The notes under the pieces: generated by a model
The model's input: the letters and a program-made list of their open reading frames with translations, nothing else
Databases searched by the model: none
Told to the model about the DNA's origin: nothing
DNA from: Mycobacterium sp.
Lineage (GTDB): Bacteria; Actinomycetota; Actinomycetes; Mycobacteriales; Mycobacteriaceae
Reading direction: 5' to 3'
DNA length: 60,216 nt
NCBI RefSeq assembly: GCF_019247635.1
Contig: NZ_JAFBAR010000078.1
Span: forward strand, 1 to 60,216
Position numbers and translations under genes: made by a program
In this document: positions 48,528 to 55,795 of the stretch, piece by piece
Numbering within the stretch: the stretch's first letter is position 1
How the letters are laid out: every line of letters begins with the position of its first letter

Positions 48528-48924
48528 CTCGCTCCAAGGTCCGTGTAAAGGGCTTGTAGGGGCCGCCAGCGCAGCGGTCAGGCGGTGACTGGGCTGCTGT
48601 GACGTACGGGTTCTGCGTACCGCCACAGTGACCTTCAACATAGCGTCGCGGCGGCTGGAGCTCATGCCCGGGGTCCGCTTGCGTTCCCGTGCACGCGGCA
48701 ACCGAATCGGTGCGACCATCGGTCGCCACGGCGACCATCGGCGACCATCGGCGACCATCGGCGACCGGCGGTCGAATATCCGGTCGACGCCCTCGACCGG
48801 TGGAATTATGTAAATTTGGGGGAAGCCCGCGGCGACGGCGTTATAGGCTGGTCGCCATCGGTGTTCGGTCGGGGGTTTCGGTGATTGTGCGCGGCTGCGA
48901 CACCTACTTACGGAGGACGTGGCG
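48528..48924. promoter_or_regulatory. divergent nuoA / PPE intergenic regulatory region
   Basis: About 400 bp between the leftward nuo operon and the rightward PPE gene. It must hold both promoters. On the minus strand TATGTT (48642-48637) is a possible -10 for nuo, about 110 bp before the TTG, but no -35 is evident. A 10-bp tandem repeat lies in the middle. On the plus strand GGAGG at 48912-48916 serves the PPE gene. No coding signal was seen here. Confidence 0.5.
48712..48770. repeat. 10-bp tandem repeat GCGACCATCG
   Basis: Three exact, contiguous copies of GCGACCATCG occupy 48731-48760. A further exact copy is at 48712-48721 and a diverged one (GCGACCGGCG) at 48761-48770. The unit length near one helical turn places each copy on the same DNA face. 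It lies between the start codons of nuoA and PPE. It could be a variable-number locus or a cooperative protein-binding array. Confidence 0.85.
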
Positions 48925-50202
48925 ATGAGTTTCTTTGCTTTGCCGCCTGAGATTAATTCTTTGCTGATGTATTCGGGCGCCGGTTCGGGGCCGATGCTGC
49001 AGGCAGCGGCGGCCTGGGATGGATTGGCTGCCGAGTTGGGGACGGCGGCAAACTCGTTTTCGTCGGTGACCTCGGGGCTGGCCGGTCAGGCGTGGCAGGG
49101 TGCGGCGGCCCAGGCGATGTTGACTGCGGCGGCACCCTATGCGGGTTGGTTGAGCGCGGCGGCGTCCCAGGCCATGGGTGCGGCAACGCAGGCGCGGACG
49201 GTGGTTTCGGCGTTCGAGGCCGCGGCGTCGGCGACCGTGGCGCCCATCGCGATCGACGTCAATCGCAATGCTTTCGTGCAGTTGGTGATGTCGAACCTGT
49301 TCGGCCAGAACGCGCCGGCGATCGCCGCCGCCGAGGCCCAGTACGAGGAGATGTGGGCGGCGGACGTTTCGGCGATGGTGGGGTACTACTCGGGAGCCGC
49401 ATCGGCGGCCGCCCAACTGCCCAGTTGGCAGGGTGCCCTTCCGAGCCTGGGGGGTTTGGCTGGCCTGCCGAGCGCAGGCGGCGCGGCGGGCGCCATGGGT
49501 GGCGGAGCAGGCGCTGGACCGATCGCGGCAGCGGGCGGCGGGCAGGGGCCCGTCAGCTCGGGTCCGGCGTCGGGCGCAGGTGCGGGTGTCGGCGCGGGCA
49601 CGGTGGGTGCCACCGGTGCCGGCCCCACCGCGCTGTCGAGCGCGGGCACCGGGGACGCGGGCGCCGGTTCGGGGATTGCCGACGGCGCGAATGCGGGCTC
49701 CGGTAGTCCTGCGAGTGCCCCCGGACTCAGCGCCGCCACCGCAAACCTGACTAGCGGCGCGGTCGGCCTGACGGCGGTCCCGACCGGGGCCTTCATGTCG
49801 GTGGCGATGGGTGCCTCAAGCCTGCTGGCGGCGACGGGTTCGTCGGCGACCACCGGGGGTGTGGCCACCGGTGGATTCGCGGCCACGGCACCGCCGGCGC
49901 GGCCGGCCGAAGAGCAAGCGGCCCCGGAAGCATCGGAAGCTGGAGCGGCCGAAGCGGTCGAGACCACAGCGCCCGCCGCAGAGACCGTCGAATCGGCAGC
50001 CGCAACGGTGGCGGCGGTGGACACCGCGGCGAGCGCAGTGTCGGCCGCGCCGGCGGCCGCGCCATCCGCGCCGGTAGAGCGGACGCCGGCGGCAGAATCC
50101 GCCAGGGGCGTGTGGCCCGCGATCAGCTGGGACTCGCCACGCGCGCCGGAAACTCCAGCCGAAGAAACTCCCGACGAAGAGGGTTTCCGGATTCGGGCGT
50201 GA
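48925..50202 (+). CDS. PPE family protein (PPE52-position)
   Basis: A 425-aa PPE protein. The roughly 180-residue N-terminal PPE domain is complete: [20 protein letters not shown] (PPE motif at residues 7-9), [20 protein letters not shown] (WxG turn) and [21 protein letters not shown]. The C-terminal half is Gly/Ala/Ser-rich low complexity and ends in an acidic tail ([13 protein letters not shown]). No SVP or MPTR repeat motif is seen. PPE proteins are normally secreted by ESX systems with a PE partner; none is adjacent. ATG 48925 with GGAGG 8 nt upstream. Position corresponds to M. tuberculosis PPE52. Confidence 0.93.
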   Translation: MSFFALPPEINSLLMYSGAGSGPMLQAAAAWDGLAAELGTAANSFSSVTSGLAGQAWQGAAAQAMLTAAAPYAGWLSAAASQAMGAATQARTVVSAFEAAASATVAPIAIDVNRNAFVQLVMSNLFGQNAPAIAAAEAQYEEMWAADVSAMVGYYSGAASAAAQLPSWQGALPSLGGLAGLPSAGGAAGAMGGGAGAGPIAAAGGGQGPVSSGPASGAGAGVGAGTVGATGAGPTALSSAGTGDAGAGSGIADGANAGSGSPASAPGLSAATANLTSGAVGLTAVPTGAFMSVAMGASSLLAATGSSATTGGVATGGFAATAPPARPAEEQAAPEASEAGAAEAVETTAPAAETVESAAATVAAVDTAASAVSAAPAAAPSAPVERTPAAESARGVWPAISWDSPRAPETPAEETPDEEGFRIRA

Positions 50203-50228
50203 CTGGGACGTGGCCGGGACGTCGTCGT

Positions 50229-50254
50229 GCCTGATCGCCGGGCCTGATCGCCGG
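50229..50254. repeat. 13-bp direct tandem duplication
   Basis: GCCTGATCGCCGG occurs twice in a row (50229-50241 and 50242-50254) in the 58-bp gap between the convergent PPE and response-regulator genes. Partly self-complementary (GCCGG/CCGGC), it could form a weak hairpin that terminates either gene, but there is no T-run. Confidence 0.6.
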
Positions 50255-50260
50255 CCTTGA

Positions 50261-50662
50261 CTAAATCGCTGGAGCGCGTAGCAGCCCGAGCACCGTGCGA
50301 CCCAGCACGATGGGGTCGATCGGGTGCGAGACCGCGGCCTCGGCCCGCGACCAGTTCGCCAGCCAGGCATCGTCGGGGCGTCCGGTGAGGACCAGGACCG
50401 GCGGGCATTCCGTCAGTTCGTCTTTGAGCTGCTTGGCGATCCCCATACCACCGGTCGGCGTCGCCTCGCCGTCCAGGATGGCCAGATCGATGCCACCCTC
50501 ATCCATCAGCTGTATCACTCGGGGACCGGTGGCGACCTCGACGTAGTTCAGCTCGGGCAGATCCGGATGCAGGCGCTTGCCCAGGGCCCGGATCACTCGT
50601 TCGCGGGTTTGCACGTTGTTGCTGTAGACGAGGATCCGCAGGGCGACCGTGGGTTCAGGCAC
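50261..50662 (-). CDS. orphan response regulator, receiver-only (Rv3143-like)
   Basis: A 133-aa single receiver domain: ALRILVYSNNVQTRERVIRA at the N terminus, phosphoacceptor Asp in IDLAILDGEATPTGG, and VLVLTGRPDD with the conserved Thr. The N-terminal acidic pair that binds Mg2+ is replaced (YSNN), so phosphorylation may be atypical. No output domain or adjacent kinase. The size and position match M. tuberculosis Rv3143, which I recall being reported to act through protein contacts with the Nuo complex. ATG 50662; 30 bp after the YceI gene on the same strand. Confidence 0.83.
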   Translation of the reverse strand: MPEPTVALRILVYSNNVQTRERVIRALGKRLHPDLPELNYVEVATGPRVIQLMDEGGIDLAILDGEATPTGGMGIAKQLKDELTECPPVLVLTGRPDDAWLANWSRAEAAVSHPIDPIVLGRTVLGLLRAPAI

Positions 50663-50692
50663 GGTGGAGATGGTACTGGGGCGAGGCCGGCT

Positions 50693-51229
50693 TTACCGGG
50701 TCGCCCGCACGAAGACGGCCTCAGCGGCCACCGTCGCCGCGTCGCCGATCATGCCGAGCCTGTTCCAGTCCAGCCCGAACTGGGAGCGCTCCACTTCGGT
50801 TTCACCCGATATCCGCACGGAGCCGTCGTCCAGCTCGGCGATCGTCACGGGCAACGGGACCCACTCGGTCCTGCCTTTGATCGTGAAAGTGGCCCGCAGG
50901 TCGGCGGCGCGGGCGGTGGTCGGTTGCAGGGCGGTGACGGCGACACTCATGTGCGGGAAGCGTTCGGCGTCGAAGAAGTCCGCGGAGAGCAGGTGCTTGT
51001 CACGACGGCCGATGCCGGTGTCCAACGAGGCGACCTGAATGTCGAGGCGGCCCGAGACCGAGCGGTTGTCGGCGAGCTGTCCTTCGCCGGTGAACTCGGT
51101 GAACTTTCCCTTCACGGGCACCAGGCCCCACATGTTCTTGATCTTGAACGTGATCGTCGAGCGATCCGGAACCAAGGTCCACGCACCCGCGCTATCGGGA
51201 TCGTCGAGGAATGTTTCCAGGGTCGTCAT
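50693..51229 (-). CDS. YceI-family lipid-binding protein
   Basis: A 178-aa lipocalin-like YceI protein; such proteins bind isoprenoid or other lipophilic ligands in a beta-barrel. Family features: WTLVPDRSTITFKIKNMWGL at the start, SVSGRLDIQVASLDTGIGRR, HLLSADFFDAERFPHM and FGLDWNR near the end. No signal peptide, so cytoplasmic. ATG 51229 has GAGG 6 nt upstream. It trails the catabolic cluster by 32 bp and may bind its substrate or a product. Confidence 0.88.
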   Translation of the reverse strand: MTTLETFLDDPDSAGAWTLVPDRSTITFKIKNMWGLVPVKGKFTEFTGEGQLADNRSVSGRLDIQVASLDTGIGRRDKHLLSADFFDAERFPHMSVAVTALQPTTARAADLRATFTIKGRTEWVPLPVTIAELDDGSVRISGETEVERSQFGLDWNRLGMIGDAATVAAEAVFVRATR

Positions 51230-51261
51230 CACCAACCTCTTCTCAATCAGTGGTTTGGATC

Positions 51262-51687
51262 TCAGTGGGTTTCGATTAACGGGGCGAGATCGGCGGGGTC
51301 GAAATACTCGTCGATGCGGTTGATCAGGCTATCCGCGTCCAGTTTGATGACGATGCAGACCCGCATGGCGATCGACTGCCCGGCGTGACCGGTGCCGCGC
51401 AGGATGTGCTGCTGGACGAAGCCCCTGCCGGAATCGTCGTGGAAGATCCGGCGGTCGAGGATCTCGTAGCTGCGTTCGGCCGTCGCCGCGATGAACCAAT
51501 CGATCACCCGCAGCGCACGCGGTTTGTCGTTGTCCCGACGCGCGCCCACCCGCCAGACCGCGATGTCATCGCTCCACATTTGTTCCACCGCGGCGACGTC
51601 GCTGTTCTCGATGGCGCTGAACAGCCGATCGGCGACCTCGACGATGCCGTCCTGGGCTTTCCCGGTTCTCCCCGTTCTCGCGGGCAT
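51262..51687 (-). CDS. NTF2/SnoaL-like protein
   Basis: A 141-aa NTF2-like protein with the layout VEVADRLFSAIENSDVAAVE, MWSDDIAVWRVG, YEILDRRIFHDDSGRGFVQQ and INRIDEYFDPADLAPL. Members include limonene-epoxide hydrolase-like, ketosteroid-isomerase-like and scytalone-dehydratase-like enzymes; the Asp/Tyr set here does not decide between them. ATG 51687 has a perfect GGAGG 7 nt upstream. It lies 19 bp after the DUF6285 gene and so is probably part of the same catabolic unit. Confidence 0.75.
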   Translation of the reverse strand: MPARTGRTGKAQDGIVEVADRLFSAIENSDVAAVEQMWSDDIAVWRVGARRDNDKPRALRVIDWFIAATAERSYEILDRRIFHDDSGRGFVQQHILRGTGHAGQSIAMRVCIVIKLDADSLINRIDEYFDPADLAPLIETH

Positions 51688-51706
51688 GGCGTGACCTCCG
51701 TTCGCC

Positions 51707-52051
51707 TTAACAGCTGTCGTATCCGGGATGGGCTGCCGCCAACCGATGCCCGACCACTGCGCGCAGGCCGGCGAGCACGTCGTCGGGGCCGGCGTCCAGC
51801 TCGCCGGCCCGGATCGCGGCGGCAAGGGCGGCCTCGTCGCCGAAGCCTAAATGCGCCAGCGCCGCGTCCACCTCCGAGTGATCGGCATTGAGCAGTTCGC
51901 GTTCGACCATCCGCAACGCGTTGGCGGCCACTCGGGCGTGAAAATTGACCTGCCCGCTGGTCGCGTCCCGGACATCGCCTTCGAGGAACTCGGCGACCGC
52001 CGCGACTAGTTCGGCCGCCGTCGGCCGGCCGTGTCGATTGGTGCCGCTCAT
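51707..52051 (-). CDS. DUF6285 protein, possible LvaB-like kinase partner
   Basis: A 114-aa helical protein (PTAAELVAAVAEFLEGDVRD, NFHARVAANALRMVERELLN, DEAALAAAIRAGELD). It has the appearance of the small DUF6285 proteins found next to APH-fold kinases. In levulinate catabolism a protein of this size (LvaB) is needed by the kinase LvaA; assignment to the same role is inference from size, context and composition. ATG 52051 overlaps the kinase stop by ATGA, so the two are co-translated. Confidence 0.72.
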   Translation of the reverse strand: MSGTNRHGRPTAAELVAAVAEFLEGDVRDATSGQVNFHARVAANALRMVERELLNADHSEVDAALAHLGFGDEAALAAAIRAGELDAGPDDVLAGLRAVVGHRLAAAHPGYDSC

Positions 52052-53010
52052 GTGGCCGCCTCCTCGAGCAGGTCGAGCAGATCCCATTCGTTCTCGCAGA
52101 CCCGGCGGCCTATCGTCGCCAACTCCACGGACCGGGACTGCCCGCTCAGGTGGCGCTCCGCCTGGTAGCGGCAGATGATTCCCCACCGCAGCGTGGCCAG
52201 CACCAGCCACCAGCGAAACGTCACCCGGTCGACGCTAGTCCCGCCGGCCTCCTGATAGGCCCCCAGGAAGCTGTCAATGCTGCCCAGACCCCCGGCCGCG
52301 AGTTCCGCCGGAGCGCCGAACCGCCAGGCGCGCACGCAAAACCAGGCCAGGTCCTCGTAGGCCTCGCCGACGTGCACCAGCTCCCAGTCCAGCACCGCGG
52401 CGAGGTCGGATCCGTCTACGACGAGATTTCCCATCCGGTAGTCGCCGTGCACCAGCACCGACGGCTGCGACGCCGCGGGCCGGTTGGCGTCGAGCCAGCG
52501 GAACGTCCATTCGAAGGTGGCGGTGGTATCGCCGATGTCGTCGAGGCGCGTCCGCCACTGTGCGACGGGGTCCTCGCGGGTCAGGCCTTGATCACTCGCG
52601 TCGGCCCGGTGGATGGCCGCCAGCGCGCGGGCGCAGTGGCGTAGCAGCCGCTCCCGGCCCGCACCGTCGCCGAGTTGACGTTGGATGCGCCGGACGATGG
52701 TTTCGCCCTTGATCTCTTCGCAGATCAGAAACGGATTGCCCAGTGCCGCAGGCGAATCGTCGGCGGTCAGGACGTGCGGGACGGGCGCCCCTGCTGCCGC
52801 GGCGGCCGCCTGTACCCGCGCTTCCAGCTCCATGGTGGCGTGCATGTCGTCGGGCGGCCCGGTGCGCAGGATCAGTGCCCGGCGGTCGGCGCCCGTGACA
52901 GCGTCGAACGCCCAGGTGGTTCTGCTGGCGCCACCGGTGAGCACACGCAGGTTGTCGATTTCTGTCCCCCCGCCGAGCACCGCTTTCAGTTTGGCGGCCA
53001 GCTCAGCCAC
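52048..53010 (-). CDS. APH-fold phosphotransferase (LvaA/ACAD10-kinase-like)
   Basis: A 320-aa kinase-fold protein. The N-lobe has LRVLTGGASRTTWAFDAV and ALILRTGPPDD (ATP-binding Arg/Lys region). The C-lobe has catalytic HGD in SVLVHGDYRMGNLVVDGSDL and the metal Asp in AVLDWELVHVGEAYEDLAWF. This matches the acyl-CoA-dehydrogenase-linked phosphotransferase group (ACAD10/11 N-terminal domains, bacterial LvaA) rather than true drug-resistance enzymes. Proposed reaction: ATP-dependent phosphorylation of the hydroxyl of a hydroxyacyl-CoA. GTG 53010 lies inside the 3' end of the acyl-CoA dehydrogenase gene. Confidence 0.82.
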   Translation of the reverse strand: MAELAAKLKAVLGGGTEIDNLRVLTGGASRTTWAFDAVTGADRRALILRTGPPDDMHATMELEARVQAAAAAAGAPVPHVLTADDSPAALGNPFLICEEIKGETIVRRIQRQLGDGAGRERLLRHCARALAAIHRADASDQGLTREDPVAQWRTRLDDIGDTTATFEWTFRWLDANRPAASQPSVLVHGDYRMGNLVVDGSDLAAVLDWELVHVGEAYEDLAWFCVRAWRFGAPAELAAGGLGSIDSFLGAYQEAGGTSVDRVTFRWWLVLATLRWGIICRYQAERHLSGQSRSVELATIGRRVCENEWDLLDLLEEAAT

Positions 53011-54247
53011 GGGCCTTGCCAAACTTGAACAGCCGCTGCGCGACTCGGCGGATCTGAATCTCCTCCGCGCCCTCGGTGATCCGGTACCGGCGGTGGTGGC
53101 GGTAGATGTGCTCGAAGGGTTCGTGCCGGCTGTAGCCCACGCCGCCGAACACCTGCATAGTGCGGTCGGCCGCGTCACAGACCAGCCGGTTGGCGCGGTA
53201 GTTGGCCATCGACACCTTGTCGGACACTTCCATGTGGTGGTTGCGGTCCAGGTGCGTGGCGGCGTAGTAGACCAGCAGCCGCACCATCTGTGCCTCGGTC
53301 TGCAGCTCGACCAGCGGCCACTGGATGGCCTGGTTCACCGCCAACGGCTTGCCGAACACCGTGCGTTCGCCGGCGTAGGCCACCGCCCGGTCGATGCAGT
53401 ACTGTGCGGCACCGAGGCTGCTGGCGGCCTGACGAATCCTGTTCTCGTGCAAGAAGGTCTGGCCCACCTCGAGGCCGCGGTCGACTTCGCCGAGGACGGC
53501 GTCGTCGGGCACCCGGACGTCGTCGAGCTCGACCTCGCCGTGGTCGGTCGGCATGTTGAACGTCCACCAGTAGTACGGCACGGTGAAGCCGGGGGCATCG
53601 GTCGGAACCAGGAACGCGGTGATGCCGCGCGTCTGGCCGGCCTCGCCCGAGGTGCGGGCGAACACCAGGTCGTGCGTGGCGCGATGCACACCGGTGTTGA
53701 ATCGCTTGGCGCCGTTAATGACCCAGCCGGCGCCGTCACGCTCGGCCCGGGTCTGCAACCAGGTGGCGTCGGACCCGTGATTCGGCTCGGTCAGCCCGAA
53801 CGCCATCGAGCGCTCGCCGGTGATGAGCGCTTCGGTCCACTCCTGCTTCTGGGCCGCGGTGCCGAACCGGTCCATCATGATGACCTGGGGGAAATTGCCG
53901 ACGATCGACGACTCGTCCTGCAGGTCGTTGTGCAAGCCGAGTCCCTTGTGCGCCAAATATTCCCGGATGACGGCCATGTCGATGTTGGTGCCGTCGCGAC
54001 CGCCGAACTGTCGCGGCAGGCCGTAGCGCAGCCAGCCGGCCTTGTCGGCGCGCCTGCGCATCTCGCCGAGCAGGTCCTCCCATTCGCGTCGCGGAATGCC
54101 ACCGTTGTCCCAGTCGGTGCGGGCATTCTCGCGGCGATGATCGAAGTATTGAATGTGTTCGCGTTCCAGTGGCTTGATCTCGGTCTCGATAAACTCATCC
54201 ATCTCGGCGAGTAGGCCCGGAAGATGTTCTGGGAGGCTGAAATCCAC
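53003..54247 (-). CDS. acyl-CoA dehydrogenase (LvaC/ACAD11-like candidate)
   Basis: A 414-aa flavoprotein of the ACAD superfamily: AFGLTEPNHGSDATWLQTRA (FAD/substrate loop), WVINGAKRFNTG, VFGGVGYSRHEPFEHIYRHH and the C-terminal RYRITEGAEEIQIRRVAQRL with the position of the catalytic Glu. It could oxidise an acyl-CoA or, if it works with the adjacent kinase, eliminate phosphate from a 4-phospho-acyl-CoA to give a 2-enoyl-CoA, as LvaC and ACAD10/11 do. The GTG at 54247 has GAGGAG 9 nt upstream. It overlaps the kinase gene by 8 bp; the TetR gene ends 25 bp upstream. Confidence 0.88.
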   Translation of the reverse strand: MDFSLPEHLPGLLAEMDEFIETEIKPLEREHIQYFDHRRENARTDWDNGGIPRREWEDLLGEMRRRADKAGWLRYGLPRQFGGRDGTNIDMAVIREYLAHKGLGLHNDLQDESSIVGNFPQVIMMDRFGTAAQKQEWTEALITGERSMAFGLTEPNHGSDATWLQTRAERDGAGWVINGAKRFNTGVHRATHDLVFARTSGEAGQTRGITAFLVPTDAPGFTVPYYWWTFNMPTDHGEVELDDVRVPDDAVLGEVDRGLEVGQTFLHENRIRQAASSLGAAQYCIDRAVAYAGERTVFGKPLAVNQAIQWPLVELQTEAQMVRLLVYYAATHLDRNHHMEVSDKVSMANYRANRLVCDAADRTMQVFGGVGYSRHEPFEHIYRHHRRYRITEGAEEIQIRRVAQRLFKFGKARG

Positions 54248-54272
54248 GTTGATGATCTCCTCTTGTCGAACG

Positions 54273-54899
54273 CTAGGATCCGTACAGCGTCTTCTTCCAA
54301 ATCCGCGACAGTGTGGTTATGGCGTCCGCGTCGTCGATCTTGACTCCGAGGTCGGATGGTCCCACGAAGACGGTCGTGAAGTTCTCGAACAGCAGGGCGA
54401 TGGCGGCCGCGGTGTGCTCGGGATGGAGTTCACCGGCGTAGCCCTGCTCCTGGGCGCGCCGAACCGACGCGGCCACGATGTCCATGCCGAAGCGGCGGAA
54501 TTCGTTCTGCACGGTGGCGAACCGCGGCTGGGTGACGGCCAGTTGGGCGACGGCGATCATGATCCCGATGTTCTGCTTGAAGATGTTCCAGTAGCCGGTG
54601 ACCACCGAAGTGAAAAATGTGTCGTCGGCGGCGGAGTCCGGCAGGTGAACGCTTAGCCCGGACGGTTCGACGACGTCATGCAGGAACGACTCCGCGAGGG
54701 CGGCCAGTAGGTCTTCCTTGTCAGTGAAATACCGGTAGAACACCGCCGAGGATTTTCCCGCCGCGGCCGTGATGTCGGCCAGGGTGGTGCCGTGAAAGCC
54801 GCGCTCCGCGAACAGTTTCCGCGCGGCCTGTTCGAGTGCCTGCCGGGTCTGGAGGCCTTTGGGACTGAGCTTCCGCAATTCTTCGGCGGCCATCAGCAT
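54273..54899 (-). CDS. TetR-family transcriptional regulator of the catabolic cluster
   Basis: About 208 aa. The N-terminal HTH runs RKLFAERGFHGTTLADITAA and AGKSSAVFYRYFTDKEDLL (about residues 28-66). The ligand domain contains SVVTGYWNIFKQNIGIMIAV and VTQPRFATVQNEFRRFGMDI. This layout is typical of regulators of acyl-CoA degradation. Two nearby ATGs (54899 and 54893) are possible; the first overlaps the lyase stop as TGATG. It is encoded inside the operon it presumably represses, between the lyase and dehydrogenase genes, which allows self-limiting induction. Confidence 0.85.
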   Translation of the reverse strand: MLMAAEELRKLSPKGLQTRQALEQAARKLFAERGFHGTTLADITAAAGKSSAVFYRYFTDKEDLLAALAESFLHDVVEPSGLSVHLPDSAADDTFFTSVVTGYWNIFKQNIGIMIAVAQLAVTQPRFATVQNEFRRFGMDIVAASVRRAQEQGYAGELHPEHTAAAIALLFENFTTVFVGPSDLGVKIDDADAITTLSRIWKKTLYGS

Positions 54900-55795
54900 C
54901 AGTCCCGGATCCGGTCTCCCGCGCGCAGCAGGGCGCTCGGCAGGTCGTGGCCCACAACAGACTTCGCGACCTCGGCTGCCTCGAGGGAGGCAGACAGGTC
55001 GACATCGACGTGCAAACCGCTGTCGGTCAAGAGGTACACCAGATCTTCGGTGGCGATGTTGCCGGTGGCGCCCGGCGCGAATGGGCAACCGCCCAGGCCC
55101 CCGACCGAGGCGTCCAGCCGGGTGACACCGGCGCCCACGGCCGCATAGGCGCTCGCCAGTCCCGCGCCGCGGGTGTTGTGGAAGTGACCGCCGAGCGGAA
55201 TGTCACCGATGACCGGACGAAGTTGCGCGATAAGCGAACTCACCCTGCCCGGGGTCGTGGTGCCGATGGTGTCCGCGATCGAGAACCGGTCCACGCCCCG
55301 GTCGCGGGCGGTGGCCCCGATGTCGAGCACCCGGCGGGGCGCCGTGGGCCCCTCGAACGGACAGTCCCACGCGGTGGCCACGATGACCTCCACGGAGACG
55401 TCGCTGTCGTGGGCGATCGCGACGATCTCGCCGATCTGTGCGGTGGCCTCGCCGCTGGTCCGCCCGACGTTGGCCATGCTGAATGCGTCGCTGGCCGCCA
55501 CCACGTACTCGATCGACCGCAGCCCGGCCGCAACGGCGCGCTTGGCGCCGTTGGGACTGGCCACCAGCGCCGAGAACTCGATGTCGGGGTAGTTGTGCAG
55601 CTCGGCGGCCAGTTCGGCGGCGTCGGCCATGGACGGCACCTTCGTCGGCGACACGAACGCCGTGGCCTCCACCTCACGCACCCCGGTCGCGGCGACCGCG
55701 GCCAGCAGTTCCAGCTTGGCCGACAACGGGATTGGCTTCTCGATCTGCAGGCCGTCGCGCAGGGACACCTCACGGATGTCGATGTGGGGGTTCAC
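54899..55795 (-). CDS. hydroxymethylglutaryl-CoA lyase-like aldolase
   Basis: A 298-aa TIM-barrel carbon-carbon lyase of the HMG-CoA lyase family. DIREVSLRDGLQIEKPIPLS holds the catalytic Arg-Asp; EATAFVSPTKVPSMADAAEL follows; GGHFHNTRGAGLASAYAA carries the metal-binding His pair; and GGLGGCPFAPGATGNIATED contains the loop Cys. HMG-CoA lyase splits 3-hydroxy-3-methylglutaryl-CoA into acetoacetate and acetyl-CoA (leucine pathway); relatives cleave other 3-hydroxyacyl-CoAs. GTG 55795 overlaps the CoA-transferase stop by GTGA. Confidence 0.9.
   Translation of the reverse strand: MNPHIDIREVSLRDGLQIEKPIPLSAKLELLAAVAATGVREVEATAFVSPTKVPSMADAAELAAELHNYPDIEFSALVASPNGAKRAVAAGLRSIEYVVAASDAFSMANVGRTSGEATAQIGEIVAIAHDSDVSVEVIVATAWDCPFEGPTAPRRVLDIGATARDRGVDRFSIADTIGTTTPGRVSSLIAQLRPVIGDIPLGGHFHNTRGAGLASAYAAVGAGVTRLDASVGGLGGCPFAPGATGNIATEDLVYLLTDSGLHVDVDLSASLEAAEVAKSVVGHDLPSALLRAGDRIRD

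Noticed and set aside
48712..48770. Possible CRISPR array
   Set aside because: The unit is only 10 bp and contiguous with no spacers, and there are no cas genes.
52048..53010. Aminoglycoside-resistance gene
   Set aside because: The fold is shared, but the sequence and its acyl-CoA dehydrogenase neighbour fit the metabolic phosphotransferase group.
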